Shown here: one piece after another, positions 53,696-62,812 of the stretch
How positions within the stretch are numbered: the first letter of the stretch is position 1
Layout of the letters: each line of letters begins with the position of its first letter
Assembly: GCF_046156175.1 (NCBI RefSeq)
Contig: NZ_JAYLVL010000004.1
Location: 186,001 to 250,000, forward strand
DNA length: 64,000 bases
Reading direction: 5' to 3'
From: Lacisediminihabitans sp046156175
GTDB lineage: Bacteria; Actinomycetota; Actinomycetes; Actinomycetales; Microbacteriaceae
Position numbers and translations under genes: made by a program
Notes under the pieces: generated by a model
Seen by the model: only the letters and a program-made list of their open reading frames with translations
What the model was told of the DNA's origin: nothing
Database searches by the model: none

Positions 53696-54166
53696 TCAGC
53701 GGGACAGGCCACGGATGATGACGGCTGTGGCGAGGGCGGCCTCGGCAGCCTCCGCGCCCTTGTCCTCTTTCGACCCGGCCAGTCCGGCGCGGTCGAGTCC
53801 CTGTTGCTCGTCCTCCAGGGTGAGCACGCCGAAACCGACGGGCTTGCCGGTGAGGATCGCGACCTGGGTGAGGCCGCTCGTCGCGGCATCCGACACGAAC
53901 TCGAAGTGCGGCGTGCCGCCCCGGATGATCACACCGAGGGCGACCACCGCATCCGCTCCCGCGTCCAGCGCCGCTTTGCTGACCACGGGCAGCTCGAAGC
54001 TGCCGGGGACGCGCACCTCGGTCACCTCGGCCCCGGATGCCGCGAGCACCCGCCGCGCGCCGGCCAGGAGTCCGTCGGTGATTGCTTCGTGCCAGCGCCC
54101 GGCCACGATGGTGACTTTGAGGCCGGTGCCGTCGGTGATGATCTCTGGTGCTCCGTCGCCGCTCAT
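53696..54166 (-). CDS. ribH: 6,7-dimethyl-8-ribityllumazine synthase
   Basis: 156 residues, usual length. Condenses the ribityl-pyrimidine with 3,4-dihydroxybutanone phosphate. Motifs FELPVVSKAALDAGADAVVA and GVIIRGGTPHFEFVSDAA are conserved, with the catalytic His in the latter. The start overlaps the ribBA stop by 4 bp; last gene of the operon. The C-terminus is KGAEAAEAALATAVIIRGLS. Confidence 0.96.
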   Translation of the reverse strand: MSGDGAPEIITDGTGLKVTIVAGRWHEAITDGLLAGARRVLAASGAEVTEVRVPGSFELPVVSKAALDAGADAVVALGVIIRGGTPHFEFVSDAATSGLTQVAILTGKPVGFGVLTLEDEQQGLDRAGLAGSKEDKGAEAAEAALATAVIIRGLSR

Positions 54167-55485
54167 GCGAGGTGTCCTTTCGGGGTTTCGAGGATGCGCT
54201 GGTGTGCCCGCGCAGACCGTTCGAGTTCGGTGTCACCACGCAGTTCGGTGGTGCTGGGAAGGATGTGCCCCATGCGGTCGCGCTTCGCCTCGAGGTACTG
54301 CTCGTTGAAGTCACCGACGCCGACCACGAGAGGAACCTGCTCGGTGACGGTGATTCCCCGGTCGCGCAGCTGGCGCAGTTTCTCCGGGTTGTTGGTGATC
54401 GCCCGCACCTCACTGAGGCCCAGGTCCTCGAGGATCGCCACGGCCGCGCTGTAGTCGCGACCGTCGGCGGGGAAGCCGAGTGCGATGTTCGCGTCGAGGG
54501 TGTCGAGCCCATCTTCCTGCAGGCGGTAGGCCTTCAGCTTGTTGATGAGCCCGATGCCGCGACCCTCGTGGCCGCGCATGTAGATGACGACTCCGCCTTC
54601 GGCCTGGATCTGGTCGAGCGCGGCATCCAGCTGCGGTCCGCACTCGCATTTCAGCGATCCGAAGACCTCACCGGTGAGGCACTCGGAGTGCACGCGGATC
54701 AGTGCGCCGTTCTGCGGGGTTCCGCTGATGATGGCCAGGTGGTCGGCCCCGGTCATCCGGTCCCGATAGGCGCGGAAGCGGAAGGACCCGTGTCGGGTGG
54801 GGATGCTGGTCTCGACTTCGAAGGTCACCCTCGAGGTCTCGGGAATCGGCACCGCCAGCGGCACCGCGGTGTCGCAGTGCTTTGCCTGGAGGAATTCGAT
54901 GAGCGATTCGATCGTGATGACCGCGATTCCCTCGCGAAGCCCGAGTTGGATGAGCTCGGGAAGGCGCATCATCTCGCCGTCTTCTGCGACGATCTCCGAG
55001 ATGGCTCCGACCGGAGTCAGCCCGGCCAGCTTGAGCAGATCGACGGTCGCCTCGGTGTGGCCGTCGCGTTCCCGCACTCCGCCGTCCCTGGCCCGGAGCG
55101 GCATGATGTGACCCGGGCGGTGCACGCTCGACGGCGTCGAGTCGAGGTTCGCGAGCACCCGAAGGGTGTGGGCGCGGTCTGCGGCGCTGATTCCGGTGCT
55201 GATGCGATCCGCGGCATCCACCGACACCGTGTAGTTGGTGCCGCGCGGGTCCTCGTTGTTCACGACCATCATCGGCAGCTCGAGGCGGTCGGCGATCTCA
55301 TTCGTCATCGGGGCGCAGATGAACCCCGAGCTGTTGCGCACCAGCCACGCGAGCCATTCCTGGCTGGCGAACTCTGCGGCGAGCACGACGTCACCTTCGT
55401 TCTCCCGGCCTTCGTCGTCCACGACGATGATCGGTTTGCCCGCCCGAAGTTCTTCGAGGGCGGTGGGGATGTCAGCGAGACTCAT
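54163..55485 (-). CDS. ribBA: Bifunctional 3,4-dihydroxybutanone-4-phosphate synthase/GTP cyclohydrolase II
   Basis: 440 residues. The N-terminal DHBP synthase (1-205) shows VVDDEGRENEGDVVLAAEF and RPGHIMPLRARDGG; the C-terminal GTP cyclohydrolase II has the zinc site CLTGEVFGSLKCECGPQLD and YMRGHEGRGIGL. It makes both precursors of riboflavin. A much longer open frame upstream overlaps ribE and is not real. ATGA-type overlaps join it to ribE and ribH. Confidence 0.96.
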   Translation of the reverse strand: MSLADIPTALEELRAGKPIIVVDDEGRENEGDVVLAAEFASQEWLAWLVRNSSGFICAPMTNEIADRLELPMMVVNNEDPRGTNYTVSVDAADRISTGISAADRAHTLRVLANLDSTPSSVHRPGHIMPLRARDGGVRERDGHTEATVDLLKLAGLTPVGAISEIVAEDGEMMRLPELIQLGLREGIAVITIESLIEFLQAKHCDTAVPLAVPIPETSRVTFEVETSIPTRHGSFRFRAYRDRMTGADHLAIISGTPQNGALIRVHSECLTGEVFGSLKCECGPQLDAALDQIQAEGGVVIYMRGHEGRGIGLINKLKAYRLQEDGLDTLDANIALGFPADGRDYSAAVAILEDLGLSEVRAITNNPEKLRQLRDRGITVTEQVPLVVGVGDFNEQYLEAKRDRMGHILPSTTELRGDTELERSARAHQRILETPKGHLA

Positions 55486-56096
55486 GACTCGCTCCTTCCG
55501 GTTGTGGCTGATGTCTCGGCGAGCCGTGCCACGTGCCGAGCCAGGATGTCGGTCTCGATGTTGACCGTGTCGCCGACGCTCTTGAGGCCGAGGGTCGTCA
55601 CTGCGAGGGTTTCCGGGATGAGGGAGACCTCGAACCAGTCCGCCCCGACGGCGCTCACGGTGAGGGAGACGCCGTCGACCGCGATCGAGCCCTTGCGGGC
55701 GACGAGGGGAGCGAGATCCGGCGCGAGGGAGAACCGCAGTACGCGCCAGGCGCTTCCCTCGGTGATGCTGAGCAGGGTGCTGGTGCCGTCGATGTGGCCC
55801 TGCACGATGTGGCCGCCGAGCCGGTCGCCCACCTGGGCGGCGCGCTCGAGGTTGACACGGGATCCGGCCGTGATTCCGGAGAGGGTCGACATCGCGATGG
55901 TCTCGGCCATGACGTCGGCGGTGAACCAGTCCTCGCCCCTGTCCACGACGGTGAGGCATACCCCGCTCACCGAGATCGAATCGCCGTGGCCCGCATCCGA
56001 GACCGCGAGTGGGCCGCGGATCGTGAGGCGCGCGGCATCCGGAGTCGGCTGCCAGTCGACGACCTCGCCGAGTTCTTCGATTATTCCGGTGAACAT
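55482..56096 (-). CDS. ribE: Riboflavin synthase, alpha chain
   Basis: 204 residues made of two lumazine-binding barrel repeats beginning MFTGIIEELGEV and GHIVQGHIDGTSTLL; both halves have the VxLTV motif (SGVCLTVV and DGVSLTVS). It dismutates two lumazine molecules to riboflavin. The start overlaps the ribD stop by one base and the stop overlaps ribBA. Confidence 0.96.
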   Translation of the reverse strand: MFTGIIEELGEVVDWQPTPDAARLTIRGPLAVSDAGHGDSISVSGVCLTVVDRGEDWFTADVMAETIAMSTLSGITAGSRVNLERAAQVGDRLGGHIVQGHIDGTSTLLSITEGSAWRVLRFSLAPDLAPLVARKGSIAVDGVSLTVSAVGADWFEVSLIPETLAVTTLGLKSVGDTVNIETDILARHVARLAETSATTGRSES

Positions 56097-57139
56097 CAGT
56101 TGCCTTTCTTGGTGAGAACGCTGGCGGGCCGCGCGACGATGAGCAGGTCGTCGCCCAGTGATTCGACCCGGTCGATCGAGAGACGTCGAGCGTCGCCGAT
56201 CGTGCCGACTCCGATGTCGGTGAGGGCGAGGCGCTCGCCGCCGAGCAGCACCGGAGCGAGATAGACGAGGTATTCGTCGACGAGCCCCGCAGCGACGAAG
56301 GCGCTCGCCAGCGTCGGGCCGCCCTCGACGAAGGCATGACGGATACCCCGGGCGAACAGCTTGTCGAGAATCGCCGGAAGATCCCGGCTGCCCGTGACGA
56401 TCGGGGTGCGAGGGTGCGCCAGCACCCGAGAGCCTGCGGGGATCGCACGCTCTCCGATCACCACCGGGATGGGCTGGTGCGGCATGAGCTCACCGCCGTC
56501 TCCCCGGGCGGTCAGGCTCGGATCGTCGGCCAGCACCGTGCCGGTGCCGACCAGGATCGCGTCGGACTGCTCCCGCTGCTCATGCACTCTCTGGCGTGCG
56601 GCGGTGCCGGTGACCCATTGGCTGGAGCCATCCGCCGCGGCTGCGCGACCATCGAGGCTCGATGCCCACTTCACGGTGACGAACGGACGATGCAGGCGCT
56701 CGGCAGTGAGCCATCCGCGCAGGGCTTCCGATGCCTCCTCGACGAGAACACCGCCCTCGACGAGCACCCCGGCCTCGCGCAGTCGCTCGGCTCCTCCGCC
56801 GGAATGCTCTCCCGGGTCGGACACGGCGTAGACGACACGCTCGACCCCCGCGGCGATCAGTGCTTCCGAGCACGGACCCGTGAGCCCCAGGTGGTTGCAG
56901 GGCTCGAGCGTGACGATGGCGGTGAGACCCTCGGCGCTCGTCACCTGGGAGAGCGCGTCAACCTCGGCGTGGGGTGTGCCGGCTCCGCGGTGCCAGCCCT
57001 CGGCGACGATGGCGCCAGCGGCATCCACCAGCACGCAGCCGACCTGCGGATTCACCCCGAAGGACGGCCCGTTCGCAGCGAGAGAGAGCGCGCGACGCAT
57101 CAGCGTCTCGTGCGCGCTGCCTGCCGTTGGGGCGGTCAT
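56096..57139 (-). CDS. ribD: Bifunctional diaminohydroxyphosphoribosylaminopyrimidine deaminase/reductase
   Basis: 347 residues. The N-terminal zinc deaminase has HAEVDAL and PCNHLGLTGPC; the C-terminal reductase has KWASSLDGRAAAADG and FVEGGPTLASAF. It performs the second and third steps of riboflavin synthesis. First gene of the operon; ATG 57139 was chosen because the sequence before it belongs to the riboswitch leader. Confidence 0.95.
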   Translation of the reverse strand: MTAPTAGSAHETLMRRALSLAANGPSFGVNPQVGCVLVDAAGAIVAEGWHRGAGTPHAEVDALSQVTSAEGLTAIVTLEPCNHLGLTGPCSEALIAAGVERVVYAVSDPGEHSGGGAERLREAGVLVEGGVLVEEASEALRGWLTAERLHRPFVTVKWASSLDGRAAAADGSSQWVTGTAARQRVHEQREQSDAILVGTGTVLADDPSLTARGDGGELMPHQPIPVVIGERAIPAGSRVLAHPRTPIVTGSRDLPAILDKLFARGIRHAFVEGGPTLASAFVAAGLVDEYLVYLAPVLLGGERLALTDIGVGTIGDARRLSIDRVESLGDDLLIVARPASVLTKKGN

Positions 57140-57230
57140 CCGGAATCTCGAATCTTCGTATCGAAGACGGACTCCGGGTACGGTGTCGACGGTCGCCGAC
57201 ATCGTTCGTGCGCACCCAAAGGCGAACACG

Positions 57231-57382
57231 CGTGCTTCCTCTCATCCGGACTGAGAGGTTCTTGCGAGCCTCATTACCGTCGGTCTCGGAATTCCACCGA
57301 GTCAACCGCCCCTCCGATGTTCTGGAGATGCGGGTCGCGGACTGTCACCGCCGGTTCGGAATTTCACCGACCCCGGAGCACG
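57231..57382 (-). ncRNA. FMN riboswitch (RFN element)
   Basis: Read on the minus strand, the leader contains the conserved blocks GGGTCGGTGAAATTCCGAAC, GGCGGTGACAGTCCGCGACC, GGTGGAATTCCGAGACCGAC, GGTAATGAGGCTCGCAAGAA and CTCTCAGTCCGGATGAGAGG in the order of the FMN aptamer. The aptamer is flanked by the P1 arms CGTGCTCC and AGCACG. About 90 bases separate it from ribD and must hold the expression platform. FMN binding should shut down the ribDEBAH operon. Confidence 0.96.
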
Positions 57383-57436
57383 TACTTCTTTGGTTCACTC
57401 TACCCAACGCGAAGGACGCGGGGATATTCCCGGTAT

Positions 57437-58414
57437 TCAGTCCATCGCGGCGAGCTGGGCCGCCGTGACCTCGTCGACCACGAGGTCGGTGATCACTCCG
57501 GTCGCGACCGCGCCGCGGAGGGCGGGGAGCTTCGCCTGGCCGGAGACCACCGCGATTCGGCGGGGCGCCCTCATCAGCACTTCGAAAGAGGGGCCGCTCG
57601 AGCGGTCGTTGAGGGGGATGTCGTCGTGCGTGCCGTCGGCGCGGAAGAACATCGTGGCGATGTCGCCGACAACCTGCGAGCGGGAGAGCTCGTCATAGTC
57701 GGCCCGGTCGAGATAGCCGCCCGCGTAGACATGGCTCGGCACGTCGGCATTGGGTGATCCGATGCCGAAGACCGCGACATCCATCCGTCGCTGCACGGCG
57801 AGCACCCGTGCGGTGCTCCGCTCCCGCCACAGGGCGTCTTTGGTGGCGGGGTCGTCGAAGAAGGCGGGCACCGGGAACTGCTGGACCGTCGCCCCGAAGG
57901 CGGAGCCGAACCTGCCGATGATCTCGCTCGCGTAGACCAGTCCGGTGGTGTGCGCATTTCCGGCGCCGTTGAGCTGCACGACCTGGGTGTTGCGCACCGG
58001 TTTGCGCACGAGATGCCGGCTCACCGACGCGATGGTCGACCCCCAGGCGACGCCGAGGATCATGTTCGAATCGACGAAATCGGTGAGAATCCGTGCAGCG
58101 GAGAGGGCGACACGGTCGAGGCGGTCCACCTCTGTGGCGGCATCCCCTGCCGGCACGATGTGAGCGGCGAGGCCGTAGCGCTCGTGCAGCTGTTGTTGCA
58201 ACTGGGTGAGTTGGTCGATCGGCGAGTGCAGGCGGATCTCCACAAGCCCGGAATCCCGGGCGAAAGCGATGAGACGGCTCACGGATGACCGGGAGATCTC
58301 CAACTCGGAGGCGATGGCATCCATCGTGAGGTTCTGGATGTAGTAGAGATGGGCCGCACGCAGCGCATCGGCGGTGCGGCTGTCGCCATCGCGGTCGGTG
58401 AAGTTCATCTGCAC
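57437..58414 (-). CDS. SorC/DeoR-type sugar-binding transcriptional regulator
   Basis: 325 residues. The N-terminal helix-turn-helix (LTMDAIASELEISRSSVSRL) is followed by the SorC effector domain, structurally like NagB, with VAWGSTIASVSRHL and GIGSPN. Such proteins sense sugar phosphates. Divergent from glpD across only 50 bp, so control of glycerol-3-phosphate use is a reasonable guess but unproven. Confidence 0.87.
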   Translation of the reverse strand: MQMNFTDRDGDSRTADALRAAHLYYIQNLTMDAIASELEISRSSVSRLIAFARDSGLVEIRLHSPIDQLTQLQQQLHERYGLAAHIVPAGDAATEVDRLDRVALSAARILTDFVDSNMILGVAWGSTIASVSRHLVRKPVRNTQVVQLNGAGNAHTTGLVYASEIIGRFGSAFGATVQQFPVPAFFDDPATKDALWRERSTARVLAVQRRMDVAVFGIGSPNADVPSHVYAGGYLDRADYDELSRSQVVGDIATMFFRADGTHDDIPLNDRSSGPSFEVLMRAPRRIAVVSGQAKLPALRGAVATGVITDLVVDEVTAAQLAAMD

Positions 58415-58464
58415 ATCCGTTCACGGGCCATGAAAAGTCTCTCTATGCGGCGCACTATGAGTGT

Positions 58465-60171
58465 ATGACCACTTCAACTCCTCGAACCGATGTCGTTTCC
58501 CTCACCGAGCACCCGCACTCCCAGGTGCTCGTGATCGGGGGTGGCATCAACGGTGCCGCCACCTTCCGTGAACTCGCTCTCCAGGGCGTCGACGTGACGC
58601 TCATCGAGCGCTCCGACTACATCTCCGGAGCCTCCGCCGCCTCCTCGCACATGATCCACGGAGGCATCCGCTATCTCGAGAACGGTGAGTTCCGACTCGT
58701 GCGCGAGGCCGTGCAGGAGCGCAACCGGCTGCTCAAGACCGCCCCGCACTACGTGAAGCCCCTGCAGACGACCATTCCGATCTTCTCGACCTTCTCCGGG
58801 GTCGCAGCCGCTCCGCTGCGCTTCCTCACCCACAAGCAGAGCAGCACCACCGAGCGGGGCGCCCTGCTCATCAAGGTGGGACTCATTCTCTACGACTCCT
58901 TCTCGCGCGACGGTGGCAGCGTTCCGCGCCACCAGTTCCACGGGCGCCGCAAGTCGCTCGCCGACCAGCCGGCCCTCAACCCCGACCTCAAGTACACCGC
59001 GACCTACTACGACGCTGCCATGGTCAATCCCGAGCGTCTCGGCCTCGATGTGCTGCTCGACGGTGTCGCAGCGGGCGGGCGCAGCGCGAACTATGTAGAG
59101 GCCGTCGGCTCTGTCGATGGCGGAGTTCTCGTGCGTGATCGAGTCACCGGTGACGAGTTCGTTCTCACTGCAGACGTCATCGTCAACACCTCCGGTCCCT
59201 GGACCGACCTCACCAACGACGCCCTCGGTGCGCCGACCACGTTCATGGGGGGCACCAAGGGCTCGCACATCGTGCTCGACAACCCCGAGCTGTTCGCGGC
59301 CACCAAGGGTCGCGAGCTCTTCTTCGAGAACGACGACGGCCGCATCGTGCTGATCTACCCGATCAAGGGACGCGTGCTCGTCGGCACCACCGACATGGAT
59401 GCCGACCCGCGCGACCCGATGATCGAGACCGATGACGACACCGAGTACTTCTTCAAGCTCGTCTCCCACGTGTTCCCGGATGTCGCCGTCGATCGCTCGC
59501 AGATCGTCTTCACCTATGCGGGCATCCGCCCTCTTCCCCGTCACGACGACGAGGCTCCCGGCTTCGTCTCCCGCGACTACCGCATCGAGAAGGGCAGCTT
59601 CGGCGGCTCGCCGCTGCTCAGCCTCGTCGGCGGCAAGTGGACCACCTTCCGCGCGCTGGGAGAGCACATGACGAACGAGGTGCTCGCCATCCTGAAGCGC
59701 GAGCGCACGGCATCCACCACCACGCTCTCCATCGGCGGAGGAGCGGGCTTCCCCACCACCGAACCCACCCGCAACGCCTGGATCCACGCGAACGCCGTCG
59801 GCGTGACCCGTTCCCGTGTCGCCGAATTGTTGACGCGCTACGGCACGCGGGCGACGAAGTTCATCTCGGCGATCGCCGGCGCGGAGGACGCAGCACTTCA
59901 GACGACCCCGCTCTACACGACTGCCGAGATCGACCACCTCGTGCGCACGGAGAGCGTCGTTCATCTCGACGACGTTCTTCTTCGTCGCACCGATCTCGCC
60001 TTCACCGGTGCGGTGACCGGCCCGATGATCGAAGAGCTGGCGGATGTCGTTGGCGCGAGTCTCGGCTGGAGCAGCGAGCAGCGCGCCGCGGAGGTCACCA
60101 CGACCCGCGAGACCCTCACGACGCTTCACGGTCAGGTCTTCGCCGACGAGCCTTCGGTGGTCACCCAGTAG
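58465..60171 (+). CDS. glpD: Aerobic glycerol-3-phosphate dehydrogenase
   Basis: 568 residues, the usual GlpD length. The FAD-binding motif VLVIGGGINGAATFRELALQ, the SSHMIHGGIRYLENGEF segment and the C-terminal DAO domain (GRVLVGTTDMDADP, LVGGKWTTFRALGEHM) are conserved. It is a membrane-associated flavoenzyme that oxidises glycerol-3-phosphate and feeds electrons to the quinone pool. Confidence 0.94.
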   Translation: MTTSTPRTDVVSLTEHPHSQVLVIGGGINGAATFRELALQGVDVTLIERSDYISGASAASSHMIHGGIRYLENGEFRLVREAVQERNRLLKTAPHYVKPLQTTIPIFSTFSGVAAAPLRFLTHKQSSTTERGALLIKVGLILYDSFSRDGGSVPRHQFHGRRKSLADQPALNPDLKYTATYYDAAMVNPERLGLDVLLDGVAAGGRSANYVEAVGSVDGGVLVRDRVTGDEFVLTADVIVNTSGPWTDLTNDALGAPTTFMGGTKGSHIVLDNPELFAATKGRELFFENDDGRIVLIYPIKGRVLVGTTDMDADPRDPMIETDDDTEYFFKLVSHVFPDVAVDRSQIVFTYAGIRPLPRHDDEAPGFVSRDYRIEKGSFGGSPLLSLVGGKWTTFRALGEHMTNEVLAILKRERTASTTTLSIGGGAGFPTTEPTRNAWIHANAVGVTRSRVAELLTRYGTRATKFISAIAGAEDAALQTTPLYTTAEIDHLVRTESVVHLDDVLLRRTDLAFTGAVTGPMIEELADVVGASLGWSSEQRAAEVTTTRETLTTLHGQVFADEPSVVTQ

Positions 60172-60197
60172 TTCCAGTGTGTTTTCCGCCTACCTCG

Positions 60198-60298
60198 GCA
60201 TGACTCCTGCAGTTTGTGCGATCCTGCTGTGCTGCCTCCGCATCGACGGTGTTCTTGCACGAAGGTTCACGTTGGCGCGCAGATTGCAGGAGTTATGC
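60198..60298. repeat. Imperfect 23-bp inverted repeat after glpD
   Basis: 60198-60220 (core GCATGACTCCTGCA) and 60276-60298 (complement core GCATAACTCCTGCA) are imperfect inverted copies, with a third partial copy, GGCATGACCCCTGC, at about 60322-60335. The 246-bp convergent gap between glpD and the membrane-protein gene holds no other recognisable feature. Confidence 0.65.
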
Positions 60299-60417
60299 GT
60301 CGGGGCCGTGAGCATTCAGGCGGCATGACCCCTGCTCTTCGCGAACAGGGCGTTCGCGATGCAGAGTGTCATCGAGGTCGAAGAGCGCCGCGGACGCGTG
60401 GCTCCGTTCCCTCGAGC

Positions 60418-62214
60418 TCACCGCGCCTCCACGACGACCCGCGGCAGGACCGCCGGGCAGGCGTCGCGCAGTTCGGCTTCGAGTCCGGAGCTTGAGGTGT
60501 GCACGGTCGGCGTCGGCTTCATCAGGGTCACGACCCGGCAGAGCGGCGCGATGTCGGAATCGTCGAATGTTCCCGTCGCGCGGTATTCGCGGTACGCCAC
60601 GAAGGCGATGGCTCTCAGTTCCTGGTCGCCGACAAGGTCCCCGCCCCTCGTCACCAGCACCCAGAAGTCGATCATCGCCTCGTCGGGATTCCCCGATTTC
60701 CAGAGGATGCCGGGCGCGCCGGGGTCGGAGAGGGTCAGTATCTTCTCTGCCGCGCGGTCGCCCGTGTGCCAGATCGATCCGGTGAGGATCCGTGTCAACG
60801 GCTGTCGCACCACCGTCTCTGCCGAGCCGTCCACGGGGAGCGCTGCGCAGGCCAGGAGAACAGCGGCGCTGACCGCTGCGACACCCACCATCACCAATCG
60901 ACGACCCGACAGGAGCGCACGGACAGCCGCCAGGGCGAGCGAAAGCACGATGATGACGAGAAAGACGGAGAGTATCCACGCGATCTTCGTCGGGTAGTAG
61001 GCGGTCCACGGGTCACCCTGGCCGTGGTCGAGGTAGATCAGCATTCCGGTTGCTGCGGCGCTGGCACCGACGACGGCAATCGTGCCGGGAAGCACGGGGA
61101 GCGAGGTCTTCCGGCGCGTGAGCAGTGCGAGCCCGACCAGCGCGACCACCAGCACCGGCACGATCGGCCAGGCGGAGGGGAATCCGTGGCCGGCGATCTC
61201 GAGGGCATCCCCCTGGGCCAGAAATGTCGGCACCGTAACGATTCCCACCCAGGCCATCACCTGCACAGCCGCGAGCACGAGAATCACTGCGGAGCGCCCC
61301 TGAAGCGAGCGGATGAGCTTCCAGTCCCGCACGAGGATGACGATTGCCAGGGCGCCGGGAACGAGCACGAGCGGAGCCCAGGTGGCGAGCACGAGCGTGG
61401 TGAGGCCGGAAATGGTGACGAGTGCGGCAATCGGGAAGCGGCGGGATGCCAGAAACGCCAGCCAGGTCGAGAGCAGGAGGGGAAGGACAACGTTCGCGTT
61501 GAAATACCCCCATTGCATGGGAAGGCCAGCGACGTACCAGGTGAGCGGCAGGAGCGATCCGAGTGCGCTGGCGACGCCGACCACCACGGGATACCTCTTC
61601 GGGATGATCGAGGCGACCGCCGCACCGCTGAGGATGCAGGTGGCCGCGAAGATCAGCGTCCAGATAACGGTGAATGAGGAGAGATCGTGGGCGAGAAGGT
61701 CACGATCAACGATGGACGATCGGCCCGGTGCCATCGCGAGGGAGAGCAGGGAAGCCGGGAGCGGCACCGGATTCTCGGACTGGCCGAGCGCCAGACCGCG
61801 CGCTGACAGGATCACATTGCCGTAGAAGATGTTGTTGAAGCCGTCACCGTTCATCGCCCAGCTGAGCCGCGCGGCACCGGGGACGAACTGCGACGCAACC
61901 AGGGTTCCGATCCAGCCCAGTGCACCGAGCACGGGCGATACCCAGAGGGCGACCGCATGCCGTCCCGGCCTGCGGAGCGCCCCGGGGGTGCGCCGCAACA
62001 GCAGCGCTCCGGCGGCAGCGAAGACGAGCGCTCCCACCACCTGGGTCGCGACGATATCCAGCTGGGTGGCATGGCTCACCAGCAGCATGGTGAGAGCCAT
62101 GAGGATGGCGGCGGCGGCAGTGCCGGGCACCGCGATCACGAGCCCGAAGCGTTTGCTCAGCGCAAGGAGCCAGGGCACACCGGCGAGCGCGAGCGCAACG
62201 AAGAGGATGATCAT
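60418..62214 (-). CDS. Large polytopic membrane protein of unknown function
   Basis: 598 residues with about 12-14 hydrophobic segments from residue 1 to about 480, then an extracytoplasmic C-terminal region of about 110 residues. The layout resembles actinobacterial GT-C-like or DUF6541-type membrane proteins that handle lipid-linked sugars, but no catalytic motif is clear. ATG 62214 chosen; GTG 62235 is possible. It follows trpS and the acetyltransferase on the same strand. Confidence 0.75.
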   Translation of the reverse strand: MIILFVALALAGVPWLLALSKRFGLVIAVPGTAAAAILMALTMLLVSHATQLDIVATQVVGALVFAAAGALLLRRTPGALRRPGRHAVALWVSPVLGALGWIGTLVASQFVPGAARLSWAMNGDGFNNIFYGNVILSARGLALGQSENPVPLPASLLSLAMAPGRSSIVDRDLLAHDLSSFTVIWTLIFAATCILSGAAVASIIPKRYPVVVGVASALGSLLPLTWYVAGLPMQWGYFNANVVLPLLLSTWLAFLASRRFPIAALVTISGLTTLVLATWAPLVLVPGALAIVILVRDWKLIRSLQGRSAVILVLAAVQVMAWVGIVTVPTFLAQGDALEIAGHGFPSAWPIVPVLVVALVGLALLTRRKTSLPVLPGTIAVVGASAAATGMLIYLDHGQGDPWTAYYPTKIAWILSVFLVIIVLSLALAAVRALLSGRRLVMVGVAAVSAAVLLACAALPVDGSAETVVRQPLTRILTGSIWHTGDRAAEKILTLSDPGAPGILWKSGNPDEAMIDFWVLVTRGGDLVGDQELRAIAFVAYREYRATGTFDDSDIAPLCRVVTLMKPTPTVHTSSSGLEAELRDACPAVLPRVVVEAR

Positions 62215-62251
62215 CGTCGGCTCGAGACCTCGCACCGACGGGCGCCCCCGA

Positions 62252-62812
62252 TCACGCCGGCCACCCCGGCCGCTCCACCCGGGGCTCGGCCGTGTTCAAC
62301 AGGCCATGCCAGGCGAGGGGGTGCGTGCCATCCCGGAACGTCAGCTGGGTGGGTCGCTCACCGGTGTACTCGAATCCCGCTTTGCGGGCGACGGAGACGG
62401 ATGCCGCATTGCCGACGACGCACTCCCACGCGATCTCCGCGAGGCGGAGCTCCTCGGCGAGCCAGTCGGTCACCGCGACAACGGCCTCGGTCATCAGCCC
62501 GCGCCCGCGATGCGGTGCACCGAGCCAGAACCCGATGTCCCCCAGCTCCCGGCGCCAGCCGATCACCCCGAGCAGCGGTCCGTGCTCGGAGTCCCGCACC
62601 GCCCAGGTGAGTTCGTCACCCGAGAGCCATCCGCCGGGAACCACGCGGTACAGGAAATAGTCGGCATGCCGCTGCTCGTAGGGCCAGGGCAGGGTCATCA
62701 GGGTCTCGAACAGCGGGTCGCGGCAGTATTCCGCCACGGCATACCGGTCCGAGAGCACCGGAGAATCGAGCCACAGTCGCTCTGTGCGAAGCACCGGCGC
62801 CGTCCCCGTCAT
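62252..62812 (-). CDS. GNAT-family N-acetyltransferase, RimJ/RimL-like
   Basis: 186 residues. The acetyl-CoA loop is LGAPHRGRGLMTEAVVAV, followed by ECVVGNAASVSVARKAGF, as in ribosomal-protein or amino-acid acetyltransferases. Substrate unknown. The start overlaps the trpS stop codon by 4 bp, so the two are translated together. Confidence 0.88.
   Translation of the reverse strand: MTGTAPVLRTERLWLDSPVLSDRYAVAEYCRDPLFETLMTLPWPYEQRHADYFLYRVVPGGWLSGDELTWAVRDSEHGPLLGVIGWRRELGDIGFWLGAPHRGRGLMTEAVVAVTDWLAEELRLAEIAWECVVGNAASVSVARKAGFEYTGERPTQLTFRDGTHPLAWHGLLNTAEPRVERPGWPA

Noticed and set aside
55486..56448. N-terminal extension of the ribBA reading frame
   Set aside because: Overlaps ribE and ribD in a wrong frame. 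RibBA starts at 55485 with MSLADIPTALEELRAG.
60293..61009. 238-codon minus-strand reading frame at the membrane-protein gene end
   Set aside because: Same strand but different frame from the membrane protein. Arg/Gly/Asp-rich shadow without start signal or domain.
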